The notes: generated by a model not told the origin, from the letters alone. 64,000 bases of DNA from Yponomeuta sedellus (GCA_934045075.1 OW203744.1:4055501-4119500); one strand, 5' to 3'; positions 21,169-32,045 are shown, numbered from the stretch's first letter. Numbers and translations: made by a program.

Positions 21169-21309
21169 TATTGTAACGTTCATTAAGCTGCAGTTTCTGC
21201 GCTACTTTCAATAAAACCTTTCATTTCATTTTATATTTTATATCATCTTGTCGTAAAAGGCCGTATTATAAGCTGCATTAAAAAATAAAGTAATTTTTTT
21301 AATACTTGG

Positions 21310-21420
21310 TATTTTTGCTATACAGCGAGGCAATGCCGCCAGCCTTCTTGGTACTCTACCGACCGACAACGGTCTGGTTCAAATATTTTATTTAAATTAG
21401 TTTTAGGTTTAATTTCATTT
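21310..21420 (+). pseudogene. LINE ORF2 C-terminal remnant
   Basis: Reads QRGNAASLLGTLPTDNGL, the same C-terminal signature as at 29100-29345 and 31535-31790. Followed by an AT-rich 3' UTR-like stretch. Only the end of the ORF is left. Confidence 0.6.
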
Positions 21421-21599
21421 TTAAATTTTCAACTAGGTACATTTTTTTAATTTATTTTTTTATGATGATAAGTAGGATTGTAAATAAACACCTTTTAAGT
21501 ACCAAATAGAATCTAGTAAGAACTAAAGAGATTAAAACATACCACCCCCCTTATTTACTTAAAATGTAATTTTAATTTAATTACTATGTGTCCGTTTGT

Positions 21600-21680
21600 T
21601 TTTTGTTCGATCGTTCATTCATTTGTTCATTCATTCGTTCGTTCGTTCGTTCATTCATTCATTCTCATTCACTCATACCT
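21600..21680 (-). repeat. TTCG/TTCA tetranucleotide repeat
   Basis: gttcgttcgttcattcattc-type tract. It is the inverse of the large CGAA array 520 bp downstream. Confidence 0.75.
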
Positions 21681-21988
21681 AACTAAACGGCGACTTCTGC
21701 AAACCTGTCAATTTATTTACACCCTAAGACGTCGGATCTGAAGCGTTAACACAAGATAGAGGCACTCAAGCCTCAGGAAGACATAAGGCTTTAATTTATC
21801 CCTGGGGCGTCCCTCGACTAAGTGGTTGTACGTTTTAGATTAGAGGACAGATTTGAAGATTAAAGGTACCTAAACTAAAGTTAATGAACAATTAGCTATT
21901 ATGAACTACGTAGAAATTAACAGCGTTCATAGTGCGGGATTGATGATATGATGATAGCTTGGGTCTTTCCTATCGTCAACTCATTTGA

Positions 21989-22170
21989 TATCAACCCTTG
22001 GTGTGTCCCTGCTGCAGCACGGGTCTCTTCCTGCATCGCAGGAAGGTTAGGCAATACTCCACCACTGGGGCCTAGTCCGGGTTGGTGGAGGATTGTAAGA
22101 CAGTGGCGGGCCTTATTGTCATAAGTTATCAAGCCGCCCATAAGGCCGCTGACATTTATTAACGACTCGA
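21989..22170 (+). mobile_element. Family E 5' fragment
   Basis: atcaacccttggtgtgtcc to gccgctgacatttattaacg; truncated at the start of the tetranucleotide array. Confidence 0.65.
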
Positions 22171-22194
22171 AACGCGCGAAACTTGAACGCGCGC

Positions 22195-22876
22195 GAAAGA
22201 ACGAACGAACAAAGTAACAAAGAAACGAACGAACAAACAAACAAACAAACGAACGAATGAACAAACAAACGAACGAATGAACAAACAAACGAACGAATGA
22301 ACAAACAAAGTAACAACGAACGAACGGACGGACGGACGGACGGACGGACGGACGGACGAACGAACGAACGAACGAACGAACGAACGAACGAACGAACGAA
22401 CGAACGAACGAACGAACGAACGAACGAACGAACGAACGAACGAACGAACGAACGAACGAACGAACGAACGAACGAACGAACGAACGAACGAACGAACGAA
22501 CGAACGAACGAACGAACGAACGAACGAACGAACGAACGAACGAACGAACGAACGAACGAACGAACGAACGAACGAACGAACGAACGAACGAACGAACGAA
22601 CGAACGAACGAACGAACGAACGAACGAACGAACGAACGAACGAACGAACGAACGAACGAACGAACGAACGAACGAACGAACGAACGAACGATCGAACGAA
22701 CGAACGAACGAACGAACGAACGAACGAACGAACGAACGAACGAACGAACGAACGAACGAACGAACGAACGAACGAACGAACGAACGAACGAACGAACGAA
22801 CGAACGAACGAACGAACGAACGAACGAACGAAGGAACGAACGAATGAACGAATGAACGAACGAACGAACGAACGGA
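22195..22876 (+). repeat. 680-bp tetranucleotide array (CAAA, CGGA, CGAA variants)
   Basis: A mixed block with CAAA and CGAA units (22195-22320), about nine CGGA units, then almost pure CGAA units to about 22835 with a single GATC variant near 22690, and a mixed edge. Because the period is 4, every frame encodes a 4-residue repeat (NERT forward, SFVR reverse), which gives false ORFs of 201-320 codons. Confidence 0.95.
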
Positions 22877-22948
22877 CAAACTTAGACTCCACTCAAACGT
22901 AGCAGTACCACCACCGGCTGTAACAGTTAAACTTCATTTTCTCAACAG

Positions 22949-23068
22949 TTAAGCAGCGTGCCAGGCGCCCAAGCGCAGGCGCCGATGGGCGGGGTCCTCC
23001 CCACCCCCACGCCTCGCAACTTCTCACCGCCGGCGCCCGCGCAGCCCGACCATCTGGCGCACCACCAG
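22949..23068 (+). CDS. Coding exon 2
   Basis: Acceptor ttttctcaacag, donor CAG-gtaatg; 120 nt, 40 codons, phase 0 at both ends. Peptide begins LSSVPGAQAQAPMGG, has a Thr/Pro stretch (VLPTPTPRNFSPPAPAQP) and ends DHLAHHQ. Pro/Ala/Gln-rich, probably disordered. It follows 16966-17121 in frame after a 5.8-kb intron containing the CGAA array. GC is far higher than in the flanking intron. Confidence 0.8.
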
Positions 23069-23389
23069 GTAATGCAATTGGTATGTCTGATAGTTGCCTT
23101 AATAACACACAACACTTTAAGTTACGAGAGGGTTTGACGGGTGTCAACAAAGTTAGTTATTACAAATTGATAAAATATGTCTAATAACTTATTTTAATTT
23201 AGTCAATACCATAGCTGCTTTTCATAAAACTACAATTCAGAGGTACTTTATTATGACGGCACTTTTTGCCAAAGAGGCCACTATAACATAAAGAAATAAA
23301 TGACAATGGTATTTTTAATTTAAGCCAGTACAATGAATGCGTTTTATGTTTTATAATAATTTTGGAAACACTGTTAATCAAAGACTTTG

Positions 23390-23640
23390 CAAAGACTAAA
23401 TTTTTTGCTTGGAATTTTTTGTCTTTATTGTTTTGGAGAAATTTTTTGTATGGATTTCTCCAAAACTGTGTTTTGGATTTCTTCAAATCAATCTAGAGTT
23501 TTGGAGAAATCCCGAAATTTGAAATGCAAACCTAGTTTAACTTGTAGTCTTTATTACATTAACTAGTAATCTTCATTAGTTTAACTTGTCACTTCATTAA
23601 GTTGCAGTTTCTTTGCTACTTTGAATAAAACTTTTTGAAT
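23390..23640 (+). repeat. Family T retroelement tail
   Basis: ttcattaagttgcagtttct and gaataaaactttttgaattt near its end. It fills part of the short intron 23069-23709. Confidence 0.5.
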
Positions 23641-23709
23641 TTGACTGATATAATAGGGCGCGCGCGGAATTTACATGTGCTTAAACAAATAATAAATTTT
23701 GTCTTACAG

Positions 23710-23803
23710 TTGGCAAGTCACGGCGGACACGGCATGCTGGTTTCCGGTGGCGTTCTTCAGCAGCCACCCACGCACCATCTGCTGACTCAGAACTCTCTAC
23801 TTG
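23710..23803 (+). CDS. Coding exon 3
   Basis: Acceptor tgtcttacag, donor TTG-gtgaga; 94 nt, enters in phase 0 and leaves after the first base of a Gly codon. Peptide LASHGGHGMLVSGGVLQQPP then THHLLTQNSLL: Gly/His/Gln-rich. If the donor is skipped, the frame runs 29 more codons to a TAA at 23890-23892, so an intron-retention end is possible but unsupported. Confidence 0.8.
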
Positions 23804-23999
23804 GTGAGACCCTCTTCAGAGTACTGATCAATACAACTGATCAACTGAGAAAGCAAGCGACCTCCATAGTGTTACAGTACTACACATCATAAAAGTCCCT
23901 TCGGGAATCTACGTTCGCGCAGACTAGGAAGAAGTGTAACGAAAGTACCCGAAGCTATAAGTAAATTCAACATGATCTTTAACTGATACGGTTAAGGTG

Positions 24000-24790
24000 C
24001 AGAATTGATTGCCGCAGTAGCGCTACCTATTTGAAAGAAAAAAAAAGAAAGAAAGACATTTATTATAGCAACAAGACACATCACAGAAACAAAAAACCAG
24101 AAAATAACACAACATGAGCACAACAGAAATTAACCAAATATACAAATAAACGAAACAAAAAAAACACACATAGCTTTCGCCTGTGGTGCGTCTAAATGGC
24201 CACAAAAGCTGACTCAGCGTTGTGCTGAGGGACTGAGCCCTCAGCGCTGATTTTCAGTCAGTGCCCGAGGTAACTGAATGGTCCTACGAGGTGCGTGTCG
24301 TGGTGCATTTATAGGATATATGAATAGGATAGGTACACAAATATAAAAGTAAAAGGGTTGTCTTAAATACTTAGATACATATATATATATCCATTTATGT
24401 ATACACACATACACATATATACATACAATACAACACATAGATATAGATGTTATTAATTTTAAATGATAATGTAAAATACAAATAAAATAAATCTAATAAG
24501 TAAATATCAGTGCAAAAATATAGAAAGAAAAAGAAAAATACACGCCAAAGCAAACAACTGACCGACATTATCACAATGTGTTTTTTTTTTGATGTGATTA
24601 CAATATAGTCAATCACTTCACTTATTTCGCTCACGCTAATATTGCCATACTAATAGTCACCTGCATCGATGACGTTGAATCAACCAATAGCAACAAAGGC
24701 GCGCGGCCTGCCATAAAATGAAACTAATCTGATTGGTCGATCAACTTGCCGCACATCTAAAATTTGGTAATCGGCGCAGGTACATCGGTG
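24000..24790. other. AT-rich intron sequence
   Basis: A-rich stretches (24040-24170), short TATA/CACA tracts (24370-24430) and a T-run near 24580. Nothing coding was recognised. Confidence 0.5.
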
Positions 24791-24799
24791 TCTTATTTC

Positions 24800-24960
24800 T
24801 TGTGTTGCACTGTACCTCTAACTGTAAAGGAAAACATCGCAGTAAAGTGATTGAGGTTCAAATAGAAATAGCCAATTTGCGGTGGGCACGCGTAGTAATT
24901 AATCCCATACTCTCTCTCTTACTGTGAGTGATAACCTGTGCCCTGCAGAACTGCTTATAT
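24800..24960 (+). mobile_element. Family C SINE body
   Basis: Forward body: ggaaaacatcgcag, ttgcggtgggcacgcgtag, cccatactctctctctt, gtgccctgcag. Head missing. Confidence 0.6.
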
Positions 24961-25016
24961 AATAGTAGCATAATAGTACCAAAGGAGAAACAGAGCAAAC
25001 AAACATTTAAATGAAT

Positions 25017-25338
25017 ACACTATTTTTATTTTTAATGCACTAACCCGTGCTAAGGAACAAATTTAAAAACCTATTTAATCATGTGGGTACAGTGATATCG
25101 TTCCGATGTTAAACCTAACTGCAAAGTAGGTAGTCGGGGCAGTAAGTAATGCAATTTGCTTAAGTCAGATGTCGCTGCCTGTACGTAATACAGAGAATAT
25201 TGTAAAGAGGTTCGAAATTTCACTGATGCCGTGAGTCGCCCATTGGCTCAATTGGTAGAGCGCTGGTACGGATAGCCAGAGGTTGCGGGTTCGAATCCCG
25301 GCATGGGTGAAATTTTTAGCCTCTAAATAGGTTTTTAA
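25017..25338 (+). mobile_element. Family A SINE with inverted 5' segment and 12-bp TSD
   Basis: Flanked by exact ATTTAAATGAAT (25005-25016, 25339-25350). The first 61 bp (25017-25077) are the reverse complement of the A long tail. From 25078 the forward sequence is linker, tRNA-like domain and short tail. In the tandem copy at 33128-33556 these two segments are adjacent and collinear, so here the 5' segment has simply been inverted in place. Confidence 0.85.
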
Positions 25339-25378
25339 ATTTAAATGAATTTCACAAATATTAATTACCATTTTTGTT

Positions 25379-26180
25379 AGGGTGGATTCGACCACTCACC
25401 ATGTTACACCAGGGTAACTATTACCAGAATAAAGTTAACACCACAGTAAATCTCTGGGTTAATTACATTTGCATGTTACTAAGTTAAACCAAGATTAAGT
25501 TAATCTCTGTACTACTACTCCATGGTAATTGAACGAACGGGGACGAAACTGTAATGCAACTAAAATAAAAATAGCTGAGTTTTCAAAGCGTGCAAGAGAA
25601 ATGACAAGCCAAGAGTTTGATTGTGACAAGATTAGTTTGAATAGATTTTAATAGTATGAAATGTCATAAAATAATCTGTATTTCGTTTGCGCTGTCTGTG
25701 GTGGTTTTCGTGTTGTTTACATTTTTTAATTCCTGTGGTTTATTTTTGCGTTGTTTAAAGTTATTGGATATGTGTGCCTTCAGAGAAATTCATGCTTGTC
25801 GATCTTGTGGAAAAGCATTTTTGAATGATAGAAAATAAAAATTCATCACTATCTGAATAGAAAATCATATTTCTCAGCCTTTCCATCAGTAAAGACATCC
25901 ACAGCAACTCAACTTAATGGATAAATAAACTCTCGCAGTCGCAGCAGACATCTGTCTGCTGCGACTGCGAGAGTCTCATCAGCTGACGTGCTGCTGCCAT
26001 CACAAAATTAGTATCGGTTTAGCACGTAACACGGTCAATTTTGGTCGCGTAAATTTATATTCTTGGTTTAGTTACTTAATCTTGATATAAGGTTTGATAA
26101 AATGCATTAAACGCTATCTTTAGAATAAAATTAGACTTTATTCTCAGATTAAGAGTTACACGAGTTTGGTAAAACCGGCC
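25379..26180. mobile_element. DNA transposon-like element with TTA/TTAA ends and an internal hairpin
   Basis: Left ttagggtggattcgaccac and right ggtaaaaccggcccttaa are imperfect inverted ends. Inside, 25929-25950 and 25953-25974 are perfect 22-bp inverted arms (core gcagtcgcagcagaca) with a 2-nt loop. A 60-codon frame at 25656-25838 shows no transposase motif. Confidence 0.5.
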
Positions 26181-26724
26181 CTTAATCAGCTTCTTTGTCC
26201 AGCATAGTACAGGTAATGTGTCATAAGAACCTCGGACTTTTCAAATGTAAGGCAAGCGTTCTACCTATGCACTACCACAGCTCATACGAAAACAAAATTC
26301 TACAATGTCTCTTACCGGAATATTGACTTATTAGCCGAGAAAATGGCCCATAACAGGACTCACTCACTCATCTGTCACTCGGTTAATAAGCCAATATACC
26401 ACTATTGCCAATAGGCGTGACAAGTTTCAAATAATTAAAGATTTAACGATATTAGGGGAAAATAATCATCAAAAATTATTCAAAACATTGATTTACTTTT
26501 ATAAAAAAAGAGATTATCAATAAAATATTATCACACTGCTTTCAGGCATTTTGACTGCAACACCCCAACACCCATCACACCGCGTGACGTCACGCCTAGG
26601 TTAATATTGGTAAACTTCACCCGTTCCTTGTTGATTACGATGTGGCGTGACGTCAGATTTGACGCCATGACACTGCGAGCTGTTTTTCCACAGATTTTAA
26701 ATAATTTTATAAAAGAAATAATAA

Positions 26725-27000
26725 TAAATATTCATGGACATATAACACAGATCTCGTTAGCCCTATACTAAGTACAACTAAATGACTCGAATAATTCGAC
26801 GATAGATTTAATACAATAAATACATAGATAACAAGGTATACATCCAAGACCCGAGACAAACTAGAAAAGTTCGTTTCCTAGTTGGACCCGGCCGGGGATC
26901 GAACCCGAACGATCAAACATTCGTTAAACTTTATCGGTAAACTAAAGTTTAACGATCGAACATTCGTTAAACTTTAGTTTACGTAACATAAATAACATTT
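26725..27000 (-). mobile_element. Family B SINE, head replaced by palindromic AT-rich repeat
   Basis: Reverse B body and tail (atattcatggacatataaca, ggccggggatcgaacccg) end abruptly at about 26908. They are followed by two copies of aacattcgttaaactt and the inverted pair taaactaaagttta/taaactttagttta. Confidence 0.65.
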
Positions 27001-27344
27001 TGTTTACGAAAATATTGGTAATGTCTTTATTTTTAAACTAAATCAGTGTTTTAGTTCCTCTTAATATGTAATTTCCTCTAAAATTGAAATATGAAAAATA
27101 ATTAAAAATAAAAAAAAATGAAAAATTTTGTAAAATTTTTAATTATTTGATACTGTTGTCACGCCTATTTCATGAATTTCGTTTGTGATTTAATTTGGTG
27201 GCTGCTTCAAGTCTACGCACATACATCGAACCTTCTAGGCGTCAATGCTATGAAAAAACACCCTGCAGGACCCGACCACGTATTTGTCATAGTGAACAGT
27301 TAGTGAACAGAATCGAGGCCCAGTTGGTCTGAACACATTTTAAA

Positions 27345-27607
27345 TAAACCTATTTAGAGGCTAAAAATTCCACATATGCCGGGATTCGAACCCGCGACCT
27401 CTGGCTATCCGTGCCAGCGCTCTTTCCAACTGAGCTAATGGGTGACTCACCAGTATCAGTGAAATTTCGAACCTCTTTACACTATTCTCTGTATTACGTA
27501 TAGGCAGCGCCATCTGGCTGAAGTAAATTGCATCACTTACAGCCCCGAGTACCTACTTTGCAGTTAGGTTTTTACATCGGAATGATATCACTGTACCCAC
27601 ATGATTA
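27345..27607 (-). mobile_element. Family A SINE with linker
   Basis: Reverse copy: short tail, tRNA-like domain (B-box complement ggattcgaacc) and full linker to tacccacatgattat. A possible 7-bp duplication acatttt lies at both sides. Confidence 0.7.
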
Positions 27608-27609
27608 TA

Positions 27610-28420
27610 CATTTTTTTTTCTGATCACATTGTCCGACCAGGCCCTAGAGTCTAATACTTACAAAGTTTTTCAATAGAATGGTACAAGCACAACAATGGT
27701 TGTTATTTGCCTTAATTTGGTAGTCTACAAAGCAATAGCAGTACAATATCGTTCCACGGGTATAACCAGCGCAAATTAAATCGCATTTCTCGCGTATAAG
27801 ATCGAATTGCGCGAGGCGCCGAGTTAAGTAGAACGGGTTATACCATTGCAATGCGATTGGTAACTAGACTACCGATAGTGTGAATGAAACGACCATTACC
27901 GGGCTAATATAACTCTATTGAACAGCTATGTATTTTAGAGACTCGGCCCGCAGGGCAGTTGGTCTACCCACTGACCGCCGCCCGGCTTTGGACCGCGATT
28001 CTGACTTTCAACTTTTTCCTATTAATAAATAATACGCTTTTATTTCTAAGTCTTCAGCGCACTTGAGTGCGCTGCCAAAGTTGTTGTTTTATTTCGAACA
28101 GCGCCTTGAAAGCACCAAAGTGATATCTTAGCGTTAAGTCTTCTTTATTAACACTAAGGGCATTTATTTAGCTATTGGAACGGCAAGCGGCCGCTGTTAC
28201 GGTAAAAAGAATATTCTTTTCATCCCCCATCTCGGAAATAGTATTTTTGCTCTTTAATATCTGAGTGCAAAAGGCGTTTTTATCTGCAAGAGGATAAAGT
28301 AAATGGAATTTAAAACATCATGTGCATTAAGTAGGTATGTGAACCAAAACATCATTAAAACCTATTTACTTCTACCTCCATTGAGCCGAATTTCGTATGG
28401 TAAATTCGGTTACAATTTAA
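27610..28420. other. No feature recognised
   Basis: Intron 3 sequence without a repeat match in the window. A short inverted pair agcgcact/agtgcgct lies near 28057-28074. Confidence 0.4.
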
Positions 28421-28427
28421 ACTAGGA

Positions 28428-28620
28428 GTCCATTTCAAGATCTAGAGAAAAAATTTACAGAAAAACTCCAAACTTAGTCTTTTCAAAGTTCTTAATTAAC
28501 AGCTTTTACATAATTATTATTACACATGCAGACCAGATACATGCATATTGTCATCTAAATAATCCTTTATGTTTTATTAGCTCTTTTGGCACAAAGTGTA
28601 CTTTACACATTTTTCGAACC
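28428..28620 (-). repeat. Family T related repeat
   Basis: Shares actccaaacttagtctt and taattaacag with 53500-53545, and gcacaaagtgtactttacac with 37610-37640 (inverted). Confidence 0.5.
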
Positions 28621-28639
28621 GCGTTTCAGGTAAGCTTAA

Positions 28640-28880
28640 TATAATTATCGTAACTAAGACCATACTCTCTTTCCTTCGGGGAGAAGGACTGCGCCCTGCT
28701 TTGTAACGTACATAGGCTACATTCGCCCAAAATCACCTTAAGAGACTCATCCACAGTCTTGCGACCTCACAAGTCATAATTAAAACTGTTTTTATACGGA
28801 TTTATGCTCGTTTATTACATTTTTACAATTATCCGACGTTTCGGCACTTTTTCAGGTGCCGTGATCTCGGATGACTGAGG
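28640..28880. repeat. Family C fragment and hairpin repeat
   Basis: 28640-28710 is a C body fragment (ccatactctctttccttcgg, actgcgccctgc). 28778-28880 is the inverse of the repeat at 13921-14025, with cggcactttttcaggtgccg. Confidence 0.5.
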
Positions 28881-29099
28881 TGACAGGCGTCTTTTAGATA
28901 GCATTAACGGTTAGTTTACTGCCCTCGGCAAAAATTACAAAAGTTAATTATGAAGTTACGTTCCAAAATAGGTAAACCAATTATTTTACATAAAGTCCAC
29001 AATATTTATTTATCTATTACTTTTCAAAAACTAAATAAAATAATAAATTTTCCTACAACTATATACAGCGTTGATACTTAAAAAGAATTACATATTAAA

Positions 29100-29345
29100 A
29101 AAAAAAAAGAAATGTTTGAATAAAAAAATCTACACCGCTGCCGATGGGGAGAGTTCCCAAGACACAGGCAGCATTCCCTCTCTGAATGGCCAGGCTGATG
29201 CGCTGGCCGAGGTAGCTACCAGCTCTTGGGTCGCCCGATGAGTCGATGAGGCGCGTCGCTATTTCTTTTAGAAGTTTACGCGCCTCGGGCCACCACGGAC
29301 CCATCGTCTCGACGCCAAACGGCGCAAATAGGTAACCGTCAATAT
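29100..29345 (-). pseudogene. LINE ORF2 C-terminal remnant
   Basis: Minus strand reads ETMGPWWPEARKLLKE, then AGSYLGQRISLAIQRGNAAC and a terminal A-rich run. The Gly-Pro-Trp and QRISLA-QRGNAA motifs mark the end of a non-LTR retrotransposon ORF. 5'-truncated. Confidence 0.7.
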
Positions 29346-29397
29346 TGATTATTAGTAATTGAAGTTAAAATTAAACTTTCACAAGTCAGCTTTAACG

Positions 29398-29760
29398 CAT
29401 CATCATCGTCTCATTACGTCTACCGAGGGGCACGGGTATCTTCCCTTATGAAGGTATATTCCATACTCCACCACTGTGGCAAAGTCCGAATTTAGAGGCT
29501 TGGAAGACTAGTGGCTGGTCTTACTGTCAGATGTTGGATGGATGGTAATAAAAATCTTTTTTCTTTTTCAAGCAGCCCTAAGTCCTCTGACATCGCTTAA
29601 CGACTGCCACCTATCGATGACAGCCGGCACCAACTTCTTAAAACGTGCGAAGCACGGAACCGTTTAGAAACATGGCACTAGGTCAACCATCCATGCACTG
29701 AATGCGCCCTATGTTGTTTAACTTTCGTGATCGTTTTTAAGATCACTCAGGCAACCGGCA
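29398..29760 (+). mobile_element. Family E retroposon, diverged
   Basis: Recognisable by ggcacgggtatcttccct, gacagccggcaccaact and ttgtttaactttcgtgatcg; many substitutions and a small A/T insertion near 29540. It ends about 60 bp before a coding exon. Confidence 0.6.
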
Positions 29761-29822
29761 GCAGCCCACCATTTTAACCCATCATGGCCAACTAACTCAC
29801 GCTTCTAAACTAACAACCGTAG

Positions 29823-29933
29823 GTGGCGGGGACATACTCGGCATCAGCAGTCCGGTTCTCGGAGGAGTCCTGCACGCCCATCCGGCGCTCAGGGGCGTGA
29901 AGCCGGCCGCTGTGCACGCGCTCGCCACGCAAG
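29823..29933 (+). CDS. Coding exon 4
   Basis: Acceptor caaccgtag, donor CAAG-gtcggt; 111 nt, completes a Gly codon from 23803 and leaves one base for the next. Peptide GGDILGISSPVLGGVLHAHP, then ALRGVKPAAVHALATQ: Gly/Ala/His-rich, hydrophobic-patterned, low complexity. The donor gtcggt departs from gtragt at two positions, so splicing here may be inefficient; read-through adds about 30 codons to a TAA near 30022. High GC contrasts with the intron. Confidence 0.78.
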
Positions 29934-30023
29934 GTCGGTACGTCGCTATTTATACAGCTTTTATTCAGCTTCTATTCGGCTTTAAAGCAGCTTTTTTACT
30001 GCAGTTTTTTTTTTTATTATTGT

Positions 30024-30187
30024 AAGCCAAGTCAGAGGCCTTAGGGCCGCTTGAAAACTTCTGACGGTAAGACCAGCCACTACTCTTGCAAGCCTCCACC
30101 AATCCGGACTTGGCCCCGTGGTGGAGTATGGTTTAGACCTTCTTCAGGGAAGAGACACGTGCCCCTCGGTGGGGATGAGTATGAGTT
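30024..30187 (-). mobile_element. Family E 5' fragment, target of the LTR element
   Basis: Reverse fragment (gaaaacttctgacggtaag, ggtggagtatggtttagacc). The LTR pair at 30188-30777 entered beside its end. Confidence 0.6.
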
Positions 30188-30777
30188 TGGAACGTTTTAT
30201 AACTTTTATAATTAATAAATAAACTCTGGAACGACTTCAGGTGTGATTTTATTTGTAGATTTAGTAACTTTAAAACAGAAAACTGATAAAAACGGAAAAG
30301 CAGGTAAAAAGTCAGATCTGGTCAAAGGGTAAAGTAGTAGTGTGAAAAATGAGGGAAATCGAAGAATGAGTGACATACATAATTTAAATATTTGAAAATG
30401 ATAGATGGAAAAAGAAATAAAAATGGTGTAAAGAGGTTTGCACCGTTACACTACCAAAAAAAATATATTTAAAAAAAATATTTTTTTTACCGGTTGCCCC
30501 ACGTTGGGCGCCAGTGGAACGTTTTATAACTTTTATAATTAATAAATAAACTCTGGAACGACTTCAGGTGTGATTTTATTTGTAGATTTAGTAACTTTAA
30601 AACAGAAAACTGATAAAAACGGAAAAGCAGGTAAAAAGTCAGATCTGGTCAAAGGGTAAAGTAGTAGTGTGAAAAATGAGGGAAATCGAAGAATGAGTGA
30701 CATACATAATTTAAATATTTGAAAATGATAGATGGAAAAAGAAATAAAAATGGTGTAAAGAGGTTTGCACCGTTACA
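30188..30777 (-). mobile_element. TRIM-like LTR retrotransposon with identical 263-bp LTRs
   Basis: LTRs 30188-30450 and 30515-30777 are both 263 bp and identical as read. On the minus strand each starts TGTAACGG and ends CGTTCCA (TG...CA). The 64-bp interior carries, on the minus strand one base after the 5' LTR, TGGCGCCCAACGTGGGGC (30496-30513), the classic primer-binding site for a tRNA-Lys. A 4-bp duplication AGTT flanks the pair (30184-30187, 30778-30781). No gag or pol remains and no clear polypurine tract was seen, so it must depend on a relative. Identical LTRs point to a recent insertion. Confidence 0.9.
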
Positions 30778-30919
30778 AGTTGATGATTGTGATTGGAGCG
30801 GAGGAATTTTATGACGGAATTGGCGCGTGTTGATTAAGGCGCTAAGGCACAGGCGCCACCAATGGAATGAAAATCGTAACTTGTTTTATCATACGTTATA
30901 TTAAAAAATACATCATATT

Positions 30920-31061
30920 AAAAACCTATTTAGAGGCTAAAAATTCCACCCATGCCGGGATTCGAACCCGCGACCTCTGGCTATCCGTGCCAGAAAATAA
31001 AAAAAAAAATTAAAATTGTCCTTAGCACGGGTTAGTGCATTAAAAATAAAAACAGTATAAT
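30920..31061. mobile_element. Family A SINE with central deletion and 11-bp TSD
   Basis: Flanked by exact TACATCATATT (30909-30919, 31062-31072). A reverse unit runs to gctatccgtgccag, then an A-rich bridge, then the forward long tail (ttgtccttagcacgggttag). The reverse part stops at CCAG, the recurrent break point of the family. Confidence 0.8.
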
Positions 31062-31269
31062 TACATCATATTGTCAACAACTGTGACACCTAGTTTTAGA
31101 ACCTATTGTCTATGACCTAGGACTTTAATCTATTCCGCTAAAAACTATTGTAAAGCAGTTTTGCCAAAAATTCCTAGATTCTTGGACCTATGTTCTTGTC
31201 AGTAGGTTCCAAAAGAGCTACTATATTTATTAAGATTTATGATTTTCACTTTTTCCAAAGACGGGTAAA

Positions 31270-31500
31270 AAAATTTTTTTTTTCATTGTTTTTCTATGTA
31301 GTATTTCTTTCGTCAATATTTCTTCCTTCGTCCTCCACACAATAATTCCACCCCAGCGTAATATTCCTTTCCCAAATCTAGACACCACTACTCTTTGTCT
31401 TTCAAAGTAACAACACTGAACTTCTGATCTCATTTCTTGTGCATTATTCCAACTTTCTTAATTCTTATGCTACATCCAAGTATTGCTACCATGCATAAGT
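31270..31500 (-). pseudogene. Family G RTE-like reverse transcriptase remnant
   Basis: Minus-strand frame contains GKGILRWGG and EEILTKEI, aligning with KGMLRWFGHVERM and LTKQIY in better G copies. Frameshifted. Confidence 0.55.
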
Positions 31501-31534
31501 GTTGGGACCAGAACTCTATTATGGATAGCCAATC

Positions 31535-31790
31535 TAGCGCTCTTGAAGATGTTTCGAATACTCCCGAAAGAGTTCCGGTTTCCGGTCCGAGCAAGGCACC
31601 GTTTACATAATTTCTTGTTTTTTATTCGGGAGATCGGTCAGCGCCTGAGGAGTCGGGGGTATGACGTTCGTTCCGGGGCATACCTGATGCAAAGGATCTC
31701 CCTGGCGGTGCAACGAGGTAATGCTGCTAGCGTCATGGGAACTTTTGGGTCGGGTGTATCCCGGGGCGGTATTATTGATTAATTAAGTTT
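31535..31790 (+). pseudogene. LINE ORF2 C-terminal remnant
   Basis: Reads AYLMQRISLAVQRGNAASVM and ends GSGVSRGGIID. The 3' UTR is interrupted at 31797 by a family B SINE and seems to resume after 32045. Confidence 0.65.
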
Positions 31791-31796
31791 CTTTAA

Positions 31797-32045
31797 ATAA
31801 TAAATAAATAAATATTCATGGACATATTACACAGATCTCGTTAGCCCTATACTAAGTACAACTAAATGACTTGTGTCATAGGTGCTAACTCGACGATAGA
31901 TTTAATACAATAAATACATAGATAACATCCAAGACCCGAGATGAACTAGAAAAGTTCATTTCCTAGATTTATCCGGCCGGGGATCGAACCCGAGACCTTC
32001 GGTTTTACAGTCAGCGTGCCAAACCGCTGCACCACCGAGGCCGTC
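31797..32045 (-). mobile_element. Family B SINE
   Basis: Near-complete reverse copy, tail aataaatattcatggac to head gtgccaaaccgctgcaccac. Confidence 0.75.

Noticed and set aside
20796..21214. Phe-rich ORFs of 86-100 codons
   Set aside because: Produced by the 80-bp tandem repeat at 20675-21168.
21917..22902. Long overlapping ORFs (201-320 codons) on both strands
   Set aside because: They are translations of the CGAA/CGGA tetranucleotide array; a period-4 repeat is open in all frames and gives NERT or SFVR repeats.
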